Assembly: GCA_027475525.1 (NCBI GenBank)
Contig: JAMWFC010000020.1
Coordinates: forward strand, 310,001 to 374,000
DNA length: 64,000 nt
DNA from: Macrolepiota albuminosa
Lineage: Eukaryota; Basidiomycota; Agaricomycetes; Agaricales; Agaricaceae
Direction of reading: 5' to 3'
Under the pieces are notes generated by a model, which searched no databases, was not told where the DNA came from, and saw only the letters and a list, made by a program, of their open reading frames with translations. Below, one piece after another: positions 12,603 to 23,419 of this stretch. A program made the translations under genes and the position numbers. Numbering within the stretch: position 1 is the first letter of the stretch; each line of letters begins with the position of its first letter.

Positions 12603-13829
12603 ATGGCAAGAGACGGGTATCGCTCTCCAGAAAGGACCTATCGTGTTGGCTCGGGGTCTGACAGAGACCATGTTCGTGGTGAGAGACTTTCAAAATTCCT
12701 TAGCTGGTTCGTTTCGTGCTCACATCCCGTTCCTTCCGTTCGACTTGTTCCTGTCCGCGCTTACAATGTGTGCTTCATATCATAAAATTCTACATGCATG
12801 CATGGGACACGTTTCCTCTTGCGTGTTTATCCCTGCCGTTTCGGGAAACCTAGGGAGGTCGAGGTCGTACGACAAGTACAGAGCTCGTCATAACGACCAT
12901 GATCATCACTATTCGAACCGCGAAAACAGAGAACACGAACGGCACTTTTCCGCTACAGAGGATACGCTGTCCGCTCCTCCAGAGGAAATAGAACATGAAA
13001 GAAGTGGCAGGCGCTCGCACAGAGAGCGCCGACACGACCATAGAGTACGGTTTTATTTCTATTTTAACCAGCCGTCAAACTAAGTTTTTCCGTAAGGACT
13101 ATGACTACCGACGCGGCAGCGATACTAAACGCAGACGCAGCCGTAGTCGAAGCCGCGAGCACGAACGCAAGCACAAGCATGACCATGTACGTTCCCCTCT
13201 CCACCCCAAAATCCGACTCTGACCTCCAAAGACGTAAACCTGCTGGACATAAAATACACAACACACATCGACGCTCGCACATCGTACATGCACACACACA
13301 GTACCGCGCGCGCTCCCGTTCACGTTCGAGTTCCCCCGCACGTGGACGTTCAAGTACCAAGCGTTCTCCCCGGTCCACCCCGTCGCTGTCGTTGATCTCC
13401 TCCCACTCGTCTGCGATGAGTGAAAGCTCTGAGGATGAGCGTAGACGTGCTAAACGACGCAGATACTCCCGCAGTAGGAGTAGGAGCGGGGAGCGTAAGC
13501 ATTCTTATTCGAGTCGGTCGGAGCGTCTGGATAAAGTCAAGGAGAAATCGAGGGATAAAGGGAGGGATCGGTCGGGTTCTCGTGAGCGTCGTAAGAAGCG
13601 CAAGGAAAAGGAAAAGGAAAAGGAAAGGCGGAAAGAGAAGGAGAAGGAGAAGGACGAGAGAAGGAGTGTGCTTACTGGGAAAAAGGTGGGTTTTGTGTTT
13701 TGGGCAAGGGGGAAAGTGTTGATGGGACGGTTGTAGATCAAGTTGAAGATTAAGAAAGATAAGGGCGACCATGAGAGGGACGCAAATCGTGAGGATCTGC
13801 TAAAGTTTTTGAACTCGGCCTATGGTTAG
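12603..13829 (+). CDS. Arginine/serine- and lysine-rich nuclear protein, spliceosome-associated type, 277 aa
   Basis: Five exons join in frame: 12603-12678, 12854-13044, 13097-13186, 13302-13685 and 13737-13829, all with GT-AG introns. The product starts MARDGYRSPERTYRV. It is rich in RS, RSRSRSRE and RARSRSRSSSP blocks, then in KEK/REK repeats. It ends with DANREDLLKFLNSAYG, a short C-terminal motif I recognise from uncharacterised basidiomycete RS proteins. Composition suggests a nuclear RNA-processing factor. I see no RRM, PWI or cyclophilin domain. Translating the genomic DNA straight through gives misleading open frames, because each intron is read through. It converges with IES2 downstream. 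The molecular role is inferred from composition only. Confidence 0.8.
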
Positions 13830-14500
13830 AGTTTGTTCTCTAGTTGTAGGTATGTTCTATCACCGCAGAAGTTGCATATCTTCCCATACTTTATCTTTTT
13901 TTCTTCTTCTTTTTTCTTCTTACCTTGTCTCTGCTCGGACTGCTGTGAAGAGAACTATTCATCTATTGTACCGGAATGCAGGGAAGCAAGATAGTCATGT
14001 TGCCTAGATTATTCTATTCCTACGTCACGGCAACACACGGTATCCTCGGTGTGTCTGTACAGCTTAGAATGGATGTGGGTTCAATACTTTTCAGTATCAT
14101 GTAGAGATCGACCGCGCCTTTGACCCTAGTCAATGGAAATTTTGTCAAGCTAGTGCTCGCTGACCTCCCTGATGAGCATGACGAGGATGATCACTACGTG
14201 GGTCTGGCTAAGGTCTCGTTATGGTCTCGTTATTTTGACGCTGACCACAACCGGTCATATCTATGACCCAGGAACGGCACCAAACAGTCGATTGAAGAAA
14301 GTCCGGTGGGGTTTCAGGTCCTCCAAATGATCCTGAGGTCTTTCAACATTTGAATTCGTCTCGATTATCTTTAGTCGGAGGTGAACCATTTATATGGAGA
14401 TAGTTTTAGGGACTTAGCACTGGCAATGAATTTAGATACAGTAATTGTACAACATAATTACATCCTGTTACATGAAATACAGATCCACTAGGTATATGAA
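13830..14500. other. Shared 3' region between convergent genes
   Basis: It lies between the stop of the RS protein (plus strand) and the stop of IES2 (minus strand). It must contain both 3' UTRs. There are T-rich runs just after 13829 but no distinct gene. Confidence 0.6.
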
Positions 14501-15863
14501 TTATAATGAGGGAATATCCACAGAAGCCTCCAATTGCTTCAGACACGAAATACCGCACGCCCCCCTGGTACAATCCTTAACCAAGCGGTATCGAAACGGC
14601 CTAGTACACCCCGGCATACCACAGGTCATCGGGCGCGGAAGAGGTTGCGCTACAGACAGTGCACTGGGCGGCAGAGATGCCGTCTTCGTCTCGTCGGTCT
14701 GTGGAAGCGCACACGTCGGGACAGAAAACGTGATCTGCATACGCACAGTACCATCTGTCTGCCCTTCGCTGTCTGGTAGAGGGTGTACCTGCGACGTCGA
14801 CACCCAGCGGTACATCGTTGGGATCTGTACCTCCTCCGGGGTTTCTTCGGCGGCGGCCTCTTCATCTTGGCCCACGACTTCCTCTTCTTCACCTTCGTCG
14901 TCGTATTGTTCGTCTTCAAGACCAGACTTTTTCGGATTCTTTGTAGGTCGGGAGGGGGCGTAGACAGAGTTGGAGTTGGAGCGTGTGATATCAGCGGGTG
15001 TGATACAGTCCATGTCTGGACGCTGGGCGGTATTCCGTTTCTTTCTGGAGCGAGATTGTTTACTGAGTAAGCGGTTGATCGTTTCAAGCTGGTATCGGCA
15101 ATATTAAGCTTTCAGAGTTTGGACATGGATGGACTTGTGGGAACACACATACCTTTTCGTCCTCGAGCTTCTTCTCAGTGAGATTCTTGCGTTTCCTGGC
15201 TGTCTCTTCGCGTCGAAGAGCAAGTGCTACCTCGTTGAGAGGTGCTTTTTTCTGTCGAGAATCACCAAGCGAGACATGAGAAGGATCTACAACGTTGGCC
15301 AGGGCAGCTTGTCTTGAAGTCAAGGGGCGTTTACGATAGGGTTGAGAATCCAACGAGGCCTCCGACTCAACCGTGGGCGTCTCGTATCTACTCGACGCGT
15401 TCGTTGTTGGCAACTTGAGCCGTATCTTCAGGTTAACCTTCGGTACGTCATCTGCGTCCGACCCAATCTCGTCGTCTTCTTCTTCAACGACCGCCTCATC
15501 CTCCTCATCGTCATCATCATCATCCTCTCGCTCAGTAAAAGTCTCAATATCCACGTCGGAACGCTCCTCGTCACCAGGCTCATCCCCCTTCTTTCGTTCT
15601 TGCGCCGGTCTCCGGGGCCGATCGCGGTCTGTTTCTACATCCACGTCCGAGACAACTTGTATGTCTGAGCGCAACACGCGTGCGCGGCGCAAACGAGTGA
15701 TCATAGGCATGTTTAAGGCCACGGAGAAATATAAAAGAAAGTTTTCCCAAATCAGTCACCCTTCGACATCATTTCCCAGGCGAGACAATAGCTTACCATC
15801 GTTAGACCGCCGGTCATTATTGGTTCGACAGCTCGAGGTAAACGTTGTTCCGCGAAAAGCCAT
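14501..15863 (-). CDS. IES2: INO80 chromatin-remodelling complex subunit Ies2 (PAPA-1 domain), 388 aa
   Basis: Three exons join in frame: 15863-15797, 15664-15153 and 15088-14501. The first intron (132 nt) splits a GAC codon. The diagnostic PAPA-1-like block is ARKRKNLTEKKLEDEK, then across the exon 2/3 join LETINRLLSKQ, matching the conserved core of Ies2/INO80B, which stimulates the ATPase of the nuclear INO80 nucleosome remodeller. Before it lies a long acidic tract (DDDDDDEEDEAVVEEEDDE), and a second acidic patch follows (GEEEEVVGQDEEAAAEE). The C-terminus has CGMPGCTRPFRYRLVKDC and CGISCLKQLE, matching the HIT-type zinc-binding end of the family. It faces the NLR gene across a 1.2 kb divergent gap. 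A degraded copy of the first exon region seems to lie at 36665-36720. Confidence 0.92.
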
Positions 15864-17032
15864 TTGAGTGAGGAAGAAAAAGACGTGTCGCGGTCGGATG
15901 CTAAGCGAGTGTGTGGTCAGGCGTCTACATAACATTGTTAACGGAAATATAATGATACACGAATAAAATCACTTCACCAACTCTAATTAGTGGGAAGAAA
16001 CGAGAATAGGCAGAATTCTTTTTTTTGGTGGTTTTGTCAATTACTAGGCGTATCTGCAGTATGCTAGCTCCTAATGATTATAGAAAATTTGCATATACTG
16101 CCAACACGTTATCATATGTATCTACCGAATGCTAAAACAAACCATGTGATCAACATATAGTCGCGTTCTCTGTTATCTACGCTCAGAACAAGGCCTCAGA
16201 CATATGCCCTCGTGCATAATGAAGACCTGACCATTTGATGAGCAGCCATGTCCCCATTAGTTATCTCCAGTTACGAGATAGAGCTGAGACTCCACGTGCA
16301 TTCTTTCTTCCTCACCGAACGGAAGACAAATCACAAAGTAGAGCTTTTTTGTATCTGATTTCTATGATATTTCATATAGTCTCAGTTACAGGTGTTCCTT
16401 CTCGCATAATCCCTCCTGTGCTCCTTACGTTCCGATATCAATCTTTCCTTGGAGTATTTAGTGACGGAGGAAAATTCTCGGAGCCACGTGTCTCCGGCTG
16501 TGAACGACAATCAGAGCTCCCAATGTCACCTATCGATGCATTAGCCCATACTCTGCTTGTCATTTCAAACATCACGGTCTCTGAGTGCCCGCAGACATCC
16601 CAGGCTGTGGTTCTCTGGCATGCAGCTTTTGAAAGCCGCCGGAGTGAGCGAGGACGACAATTGAAAAGGAATAAATTCATAAAGGAGAAGATCAAGGGGC
16701 ATGAGGAAATTGATGCGCCTTTGTCGAGACCGCCTTGGCTTGTTCTTCACGTTCTATGGGTGAAGATTCACTCCGCAAGGGTAAATTTGGTGAGATCCTT
16801 GGACTTACGTGATTGAGTTTCAAGGAACGAGGAAAGAATAAGCAGTCGTTTCTAGAGCTTATCAAGGCGGATATTCTCGCTGCAAATGACATATATCGCG
16901 TGAGAAACTCTCAATATCTTGAGAAATCTTTAGAACTCAATATTAGGCGACGACAGGTGTACTCATGGCAACCCTTTCTCTATCATAATCCTCCATCTTG
17001 CTTGCAGTTTATTGCTCTATCGCCCATTGAAT
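15864..17032. other. Divergent intergenic region between IES2 and the NLR gene
   Basis: It holds both promoters. Two open frames (16235-16816 and 16813-17106, plus strand) are long enough to notice but have no motif, and the second overlaps the first NLR exon in another frame. I do not call them genes. Confidence 0.55.
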
Positions 17033-20000
17033 ATGTCTACTTCCCAGAAAGACAAGCCTTTGAAGACGCAACAGGTCAATCCAAGGTTGCGCTCAGTGTT
17101 TGCTAAAGGTATATCTTATTACGTCGGGTCGGTGCGTTCAGGGTATCTCACCCCGTTTCTCTCCCAGAAGATTCTGACTCTTCTCGTGTGAACGCTTTGG
17201 AAGATGTCTCTTCAAACCAGGCTTCAACTATCCCGGACTCTACAGGTGCTGGTAAGTACATCCGTCATCGTAGCCACTCAGGCATCTAAATCTACAATTC
17301 AGCTCCCACGCAGATACCCCCGTCGGCTTCTCTGCTAGATGCGGGAGAAAGTCCTGTCTCTGGTGAGTGATCGTGCATTCTTAACATTACTGTTGAAGAT
17401 CACACACTCTAGGATCCACTGCCGAAGATACTTCGCAACTCACCGCCTCTTTTACTCCTAACAACAATAACTGTGAGTAATCAAACCAATGACTGAAGAG
17501 ACTGCAATAAGCATATCAATTCTGTCACAGCCCAAATCACTACTGCAATGTGTGCAGCAACTGCTTCGTCAAACATGGGAGATGGGCTTGGTGAGAATTG
17601 TTCCTTCATTGATTGTGTCTGGGCTGAACACTTGAAAGGTACTGGTATGTAATTGAGATACTAGGCAATCGTTTTCATTGCTTCACAAACCAAAGAACCC
17701 ACCTCCATGTACCTGCCATTTTCATTAACTATTAAAGACAATAATAGTTAGTATTAGTTTCCATCTTTTTCATCCACTGAAGCTTTAACGTACTTTAAAG
17801 GGACCATAGCTCATATGGTTCATTCTCAGCCTACTGTGTCCTTGTCTTCTGCCAATGCAGAAGGAATTCATCCCAGTAAGTTATCATTACCTGTCTAATA
17901 GGTATTTATTAGCTTTCTTCCAAACATCCCAGACAGGTCAAGGGACAGGCTTAAGACAATTTTACATGGCATCGAGCCTTTTTCTAATGAAGCTCAGAAT
18001 GTAGCGGCTGAAACTCCTCTCCAAATTCCTGTTGTTTTATTCAATTCTCTTATTGATCTCAAAAATGTAGGTTTTTCCTCCTTTTATTGTGGAACGCTAG
18101 CTGCAAAAATCAATATAGGCTGTTAGTGAGAATAAAAATGATATGGATATTCTGATGACTAAAATCAATAATTCTTTGAATGTCATTTGTGAGACCCTGG
18201 TTGCTAGTGATGATGCAGATCTGGTTTATCTAACTAAAGACTTTGTTGGGTATGAGCAGCACAATCTTGAATATTTTAAGGCTGATATTTTACAGAAAAC
18301 TTCTAAAGAACTTACAGGAAGTTGATATTATGCCTAAAAAAGCAACATGGAAAAAACTTTTGAAAAACAAAAGGGAAAAGTCGAATATTTATATTTTCAA
18401 GAATATTGATGAAGAACTAGATAATTTTCAGGTATGATCAATTGGATATAGTATCAAAAGTTATTAATTAGTCTTTAAGATGTATCTAAACTTGAAAATT
18501 GATCAGAATACATATGAATTGCAACCATCACTTGATGTAAGTTATATGTAAAAGTTCATGCTCTAAATTGACATGAGTTCTAGCAACTGCAACTTGATAG
18601 CTGGCCTTATGCTGATAAAGCTATATATGCTTTTCATCATGAAAATATTCTATCATTATCTTATCAGTCTTGCACTGAAGATAAATATGTTGCAGTCTTT
18701 AAAAAAATTTGCACTTGGGCTCAAAACATTTCAGCCAATAGTTCACAGGTATTTTGGCTCATTGGTCATGCAGGATCAGGAAAGTCTACTATTGCTTATA
18801 CAATAGCCCAAAAATTTGAAAAAGGCAATGGTGTATTACCTACTTTGAAAGCCAGTTTTTTCTGTTCTCAACAATTTGAAGAAACAAGACAACAAAAAAA
18901 TATAATTCCTACTCTTGTTTATCAGCTTGCTCATTACTCTAAGCTGTTTGCTAAAGCTTTTGTGACTACAAGCAATGATTCACTCAATAAGCAATTGGAT
19001 AAACAGATGCAAGAGCTCCTAGTAGAACCTTGGAAAAAAGCAAAATCAAGTTTCTCCTTGAATCTACCACCTTATCTTATTGTTATTGATGCTTTGGATA
19101 AAATTAATAATCAACATGGTCTAGAATTTCTTCAGGAATTGCTTTCAACTATTAAAAAAGGATGTTTGCCTGGTTTGAAGTTTCTTGTCACAAGTCAACC
19201 AGATCCTAAGCTTGAAGCATTATGCAAAGCTTTTTTACCCAACTCAGTCTGTCATTTTCATTATATGTCTTATAAGGATGTTGATAGCACATGCATTGGC
19301 TCTGGCCCAAGTGTTAAGTCTGCACAGCTGCAAAAGTTCAATGGCCACACTAATAGTGTCAGATCTGTTGCATTTTCACCTGATGGCAAGTCCATTGTCT
19401 CTGGCTCATATGACAAGTCTGTAAAGGTGTGGGATGTCTCTAGTGGTGCACAGCTGCAAGAGTTCAATAAACACACTAACTGGGTCTCATCTGTTGCATT
19501 TTCACTTGATGGCAAGTTCATTGTCTCTAGCTCAAGTGATAAGTCTCTGAGAGTGTGGGATGTTTTTAGTGGTGCACAGCTGCAAGAGTTCAATAAACAC
19601 ACTGACTGGGTCTTATGTGCTGTATTTTCACCTGATGGAAAGTCCATTGCCTCTGGCTCATATGATAACTCTATAAGAGTGTGGGATGCTTTTAGTGGTG
19701 CACAGTTGCAGAAGTTAAATGGCCATACTAGCTCAGTCTCATCAGTTGCATTTTCACCTGATGGCAAGTCCATTGTCTCTGGCTCATATGACAAGTCTGT
19801 GAGAGTGTGGGATATTTCTAGTGGTGCACAGTTGCAAGAGTTCAATAAACACACTAAGTGGGTCTTATCTATTGCATTTTCACCTGATGGCAAGTTTATT
19901 GTCTCTGGCTCATGTGATAAGTCCATGAAAATATGGGATATCTCTAATGGTGTACAGCTGCAAGAGTTTAACAGCCACACTGATTATGTCACATCTGTTG

Positions 20001-21973
20001 CATTTTCACCTGATGGCAAGTCTATTGCTTCTGGCTCACATGATAAGTCTGTAAGAGTATGGGATGTCTCTAGTGGTGCACAGCTGCAAGAATTCAATAA
20101 ACATACTGATTGGGTATTATTTGTTGCATTTTCACCTGATGGCAGGTCTATTGTTTCTGGCTCATATGATGAATCTGTGCGAGTGTGGGATGTCTTTAAT
20201 AGTGCACAACTGCAAGAGTTTAATAGTCACACTGATTATGTTACATCTGTTGCATTTTCACCTGATGGCAAGTCTATTGTCTCTGGGTCAGGTGATTGGT
20301 CTATCAAAGTATGGGATGTTTGTAGTAGTACAGAGCTGCATGAACTCAATGGCCATTCTGATAATGTCACATCTGTTGCATGTTCACTTGATGGCAAGAA
20401 CATTGTCTCTGGCTCAGGTGATAAGTCTGTCAAAGTGTGGGATGTCTTTAGTGGTGCACAGTTGCAAGAGCTAAATGGCCACACAAACTGGGTTTCATCA
20501 GTTGCATTTTCACCTAATGGCAAGTGCATTGTCTCTGGTTCAGGTGACAAGACTGTGAAAATGTGGAATGTCTCTAGTGGTGCACAGTTGCAGGAATTCA
20601 ATGGCCATACTTCCTGGGTTTCATCAGTTGCATTTTCACCTGATGGCAAGTACATTGTCTCTGGCTCAGGTGATAAGTCTTTAAGAGTATGGGATGCTTT
20701 GAATGGTACACAGCTGCAGGAATTAAATGGGCACATTAACTGGATTTCATCTGTTGAATTTTCACCTAATAGCAAATGCATTGCTTCTGGCTCAGGTGAT
20801 TGGTCTGTAAGAGTATGGGATGCATATCATGGTGTACAGCTGCAGCACTTCAATGGCCACACTTCCTGGGTCTCATCTGTTGCATTTTCACCTGATGGCA
20901 AGTCTATTGTCTCTGGCTCAAGTGATAAGTCTGTGAGAGTGTGGAATATATCTAGTGGAGCACTGCTGCAAACATTCAATGGCCATATTGGCAATGTCAC
21001 ATCTGTTGCATTTTCACCTGATGGCAAATGCATTGTTTCTGGTTCAGGTGATAAGTCTGTCAGACTGTGGGATGCTTCTAGTAATGTACAGCTACAAGAG
21101 TTCAATAGCTATACTGGTAATTTCACATCTGTTGCATTTTCACCTAATGGAAAATGTATTGTCTCTGGCTCAAATGATAGATCTGTGAATGTATGGGATG
21201 TTTTTAGTGGTGCAAAGCTGCAGAAGTTAATTGGTCACACTTCCTGGGTCTCATCTGTTGCATTTTCACCTGATGGCAAGTGCATTGTCTCTGGATCAGG
21301 TGATCAGTCTGTAAAAATGTGGGATGGTTTTAGTGGTACACAGCTGCAAGAGTTCAATGGTCATACTGGCAATGTCACATCTGTTGCATTTTCATCTGAT
21401 GGAAAATACATTGTATCTGGCTCAGGTGATAAATCTGTGAGAATATGGAATGCAAATAATGGTGCACAAGTGCAAATATTAAATGGCCACATTTGCTCAG
21501 TATCATCTGTTGCATTCTCACCTGATAACAAGTGCATTGTTTCTGGCTCTGATGACTGGTCTGTGAGAGTTTGGGATGTTTTTCATGGTGCACAGCTGCA
21601 AAAGTTAAATGGTCACATTTCTTCTGTCTTATCAGTTGCATTTTCACCTAATGGCAAGTCCATTGTCTCCAGCTCAAGTGATAAGTCTATAAGAGTATGG
21701 AATGCCTTTAGTGGTGCAGAAATGCAGAAGTTATTTGGCCACACTTCTTGGGTTTCTTCTGTTGCATTTTCATGTAATAGCAAGTTCATTGTCTCTGGCT
21801 CTGGTGATAAGTCTGTAAGAGTATGGCATGCATTTAGTGGTGCACAGCTACAGAAGTTCAATGGACATAGTAACTGGGTCTCATCTGTTGCATTTTCACC
21901 TGATGGTGAATATATTGTCTCTGCCTCAGGTGATTGGTCTATAAAAATGTGGAATACTTTTAGTAGTCAATAA
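17033..21973 (+). CDS. NLR-type STAND protein: coiled N-terminus, P-loop NACHT, 21 WD40 repeats, 1420 aa
   Basis: Fungal NACHT-WD40 proteins are signal-transducing ATPases of the HET-E/NWD type, used in non-self recognition. Eleven exons join in one frame: 17033-17108, 17168-17251, 17303-17362, 17413-17472, 17531-17590, 17801-17875, 17933-18066, 18119-18249, 18296-18431, 18480-18536 and 18584-21973. A run of 60-84 nt exons encodes a Ser/Thr-rich disordered N-terminus (MSTSQKDKPLKTQQVNPRL). A helical domain follows (DRLKTILHGIEPFSNEAQNV). The P-loop GHAGSGKST is at about residue 352 and the Walker-B-like LIVIDALDKI at about 456. Only about 75 residues separate Walker B from the WD40 array (539-1420), so the C-terminal part of NACHT and the winged-helix region seem to be missing. 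The array is 21 x 42 residues without indels and ends at the stop. Intron 5 (17591-17800) is long and could hide a small exon. Exon 11 has almost no CpG, unlike exons 1-5. The effector is not recognisable. Confidence 0.87.
19325..21970 (+). repeat. Tandem array of 21 WD40 repeats, 126 bp each
   Basis: Every unit is exactly 126 bp (42 codons), with the consensus core GHT..V.SVAFSPDGK.IVSGS.DKSVRVWD. 21 x 126 = 2646 bp fills the interval with no indel and stops one codon before the gene end. Twenty-one repeats could make three seven-bladed propellers. Units differ mainly at repeat positions 7, 9-11 and 28-32 (NGHTNS, NKHTDW, NSHTDY, NGHIGN; then Y/S/C/H/G/N before DKS, DWS, DES, DRS, DQS). The long open frames on the opposite strand across this array are by-products of the repeat. 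Confidence 0.93.
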
Positions 21974-23419
21974 TTTGAGAGCAGTATTTTTGTATATGTG
22001 CATTCATTATCTTTTCTAGTCTTGAAATTATCAATGCTTTTGATGGAATATTTTACTATCTATAAACAGAAGTTTGCTTTTACTTTAAATATCAGATCTG
22101 CTTTCATTCTTTTTTTTATTTCTTCTGACTTGTGCATATATGCAGTACACTTGTTTTAAAACATATATACAGTTTTTCTTACATAATTAGTGAAGAACAA
22201 CTATCTACAGCATGCTATTTTTTAAAACATTACTATAGCTATATTTAAGACATCATAATTCTTGTATTTTGCTTTTTTCCAAAATTAACATTAGATTGGC
22301 CTGACAATCTTGAGGATCAAGAGAAGAGCAGAGTGTGATTTTTAAGTAAGGCAGTAGTGCAGTCATGAGAAATCTCACTCTCTCTGCAACTGCCAATCAT
22401 TGCAGTCTTTACCATATCTTAGCACAAATTCAGCTTGTGGTGAAAAAGTTTTTCAAATTAAAATTTAAATAGTTTAAGTTATCTAGATTACTCCCAAAAT
22501 CATGATCAAACTCTTGATTGACTATCAGAGGACCAGTTTCTGGACTGTGACCAATTCTATTCTGAGCTTAGTCCAATGACACACCCACTTTGAGCATATC
22601 CAAATGACTGCTCAGCCTAATCTATCCACTTCCATCTTCTAGTAGTCAGCCTAGATAAGTCATATGCATGGACCTTACTCAGCATTGATTATTGTTAGTC
22701 ATACTCTATTATATACTGGGGCCTGATTAGTTAAACAGTATTAGTAATAGCATAGCCACTAATGTAGTATATAAAGGCAGCCTGTGAATAGAATATTGCC
22801 AAACTGAACAATAGCAGTATTCTTCTGGCCTACACACTGAACCAACTGTAAGCTCTCTAGCAATATCCAACCACTCAGTTAGCCTTGCCAGTCTCTTGCC
22901 TGACTCCTGCTTGCTCAACTTCTGCTTGTCACTAATGCTTGCTGGCTCTGTGGAAGGAGGCCTTTGGGCTCATTTCCAGGGCTGGAACAGGGAGGGGACT
23001 TGTTGGAGAGGCTGGTGGGAGCACACTGGAGGCAGAATGTCCCTGCTCCAGAGATGTGGTTTAAGCAAGTCCTAGATAAGAGCAAACTACTGCCATCCTA
23101 GGAGCAGATACTGGAGAAGGCAATGAGGGAGCACTTTTGGAGGGAGGTGGAGGAGGTGGGGCAGAAGGGGTGGCTAGCAGGTCTGAGAGAGAGAGATAAG
23201 AGGGTCCAGCAGCTTCTTAGTAAATAGTTTTCTTATGCATGCTTATAGCTTTTTGCTCAATCCTATAGATAGTGTAAAAATAGAAAATGTATATATCTAT
23301 ATTCTCAAAACTGGGTAAAATTAAGTATGGGAATGGATGAGTAAGTGAGGGTAGTAAAAAGAAATTCAAGACAAAAATATATGTTGGAGTTAAATTCCTG
23401 ATAGGCCCAAAGACAGGAG
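21974..23419. other. AT-rich, CpG-poor decayed repeat DNA
   Basis: Between the NLR stop and the decayed end of the gypsy pol there is AT-rich sequence with pyrimidine tracts and a TATA-like region near 22750-22800, but no readable coding remnants. It may include the eroded 3' LTR of the neighbouring gypsy element. I could not align it with the other LTRs. Confidence 0.45.

Noticed and set aside
12850..13772. Long minus-strand frames opposite the RS/K-rich gene
   Set aside because: Antisense of biased RS and KEK codons. The plus-strand exon chain with GT-AG introns and a conserved C-terminus explains the region.
16235..17106. Two plus-strand open frames of 193 and 97 codons upstream of the NLR
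   Set aside because: No domain or conserved motif, no convincing splice pattern, and the second overlaps NLR exon 1 in a different frame.
18296..18330. Frameshift in the NLR gene near ELTGS*
   Set aside because: A 46-nt GT-AG intron (18250-18295) joins the two frames (KDFVG-KLLKNLQEVD), so no mutation needs to be assumed.
19270..21861. Several long open frames on the minus strand across the WD40 array
   Set aside because: They follow from the 126-bp periodic plus-strand coding repeat. The peptides are low-information mirror repeats and end wherever repeats diverge.
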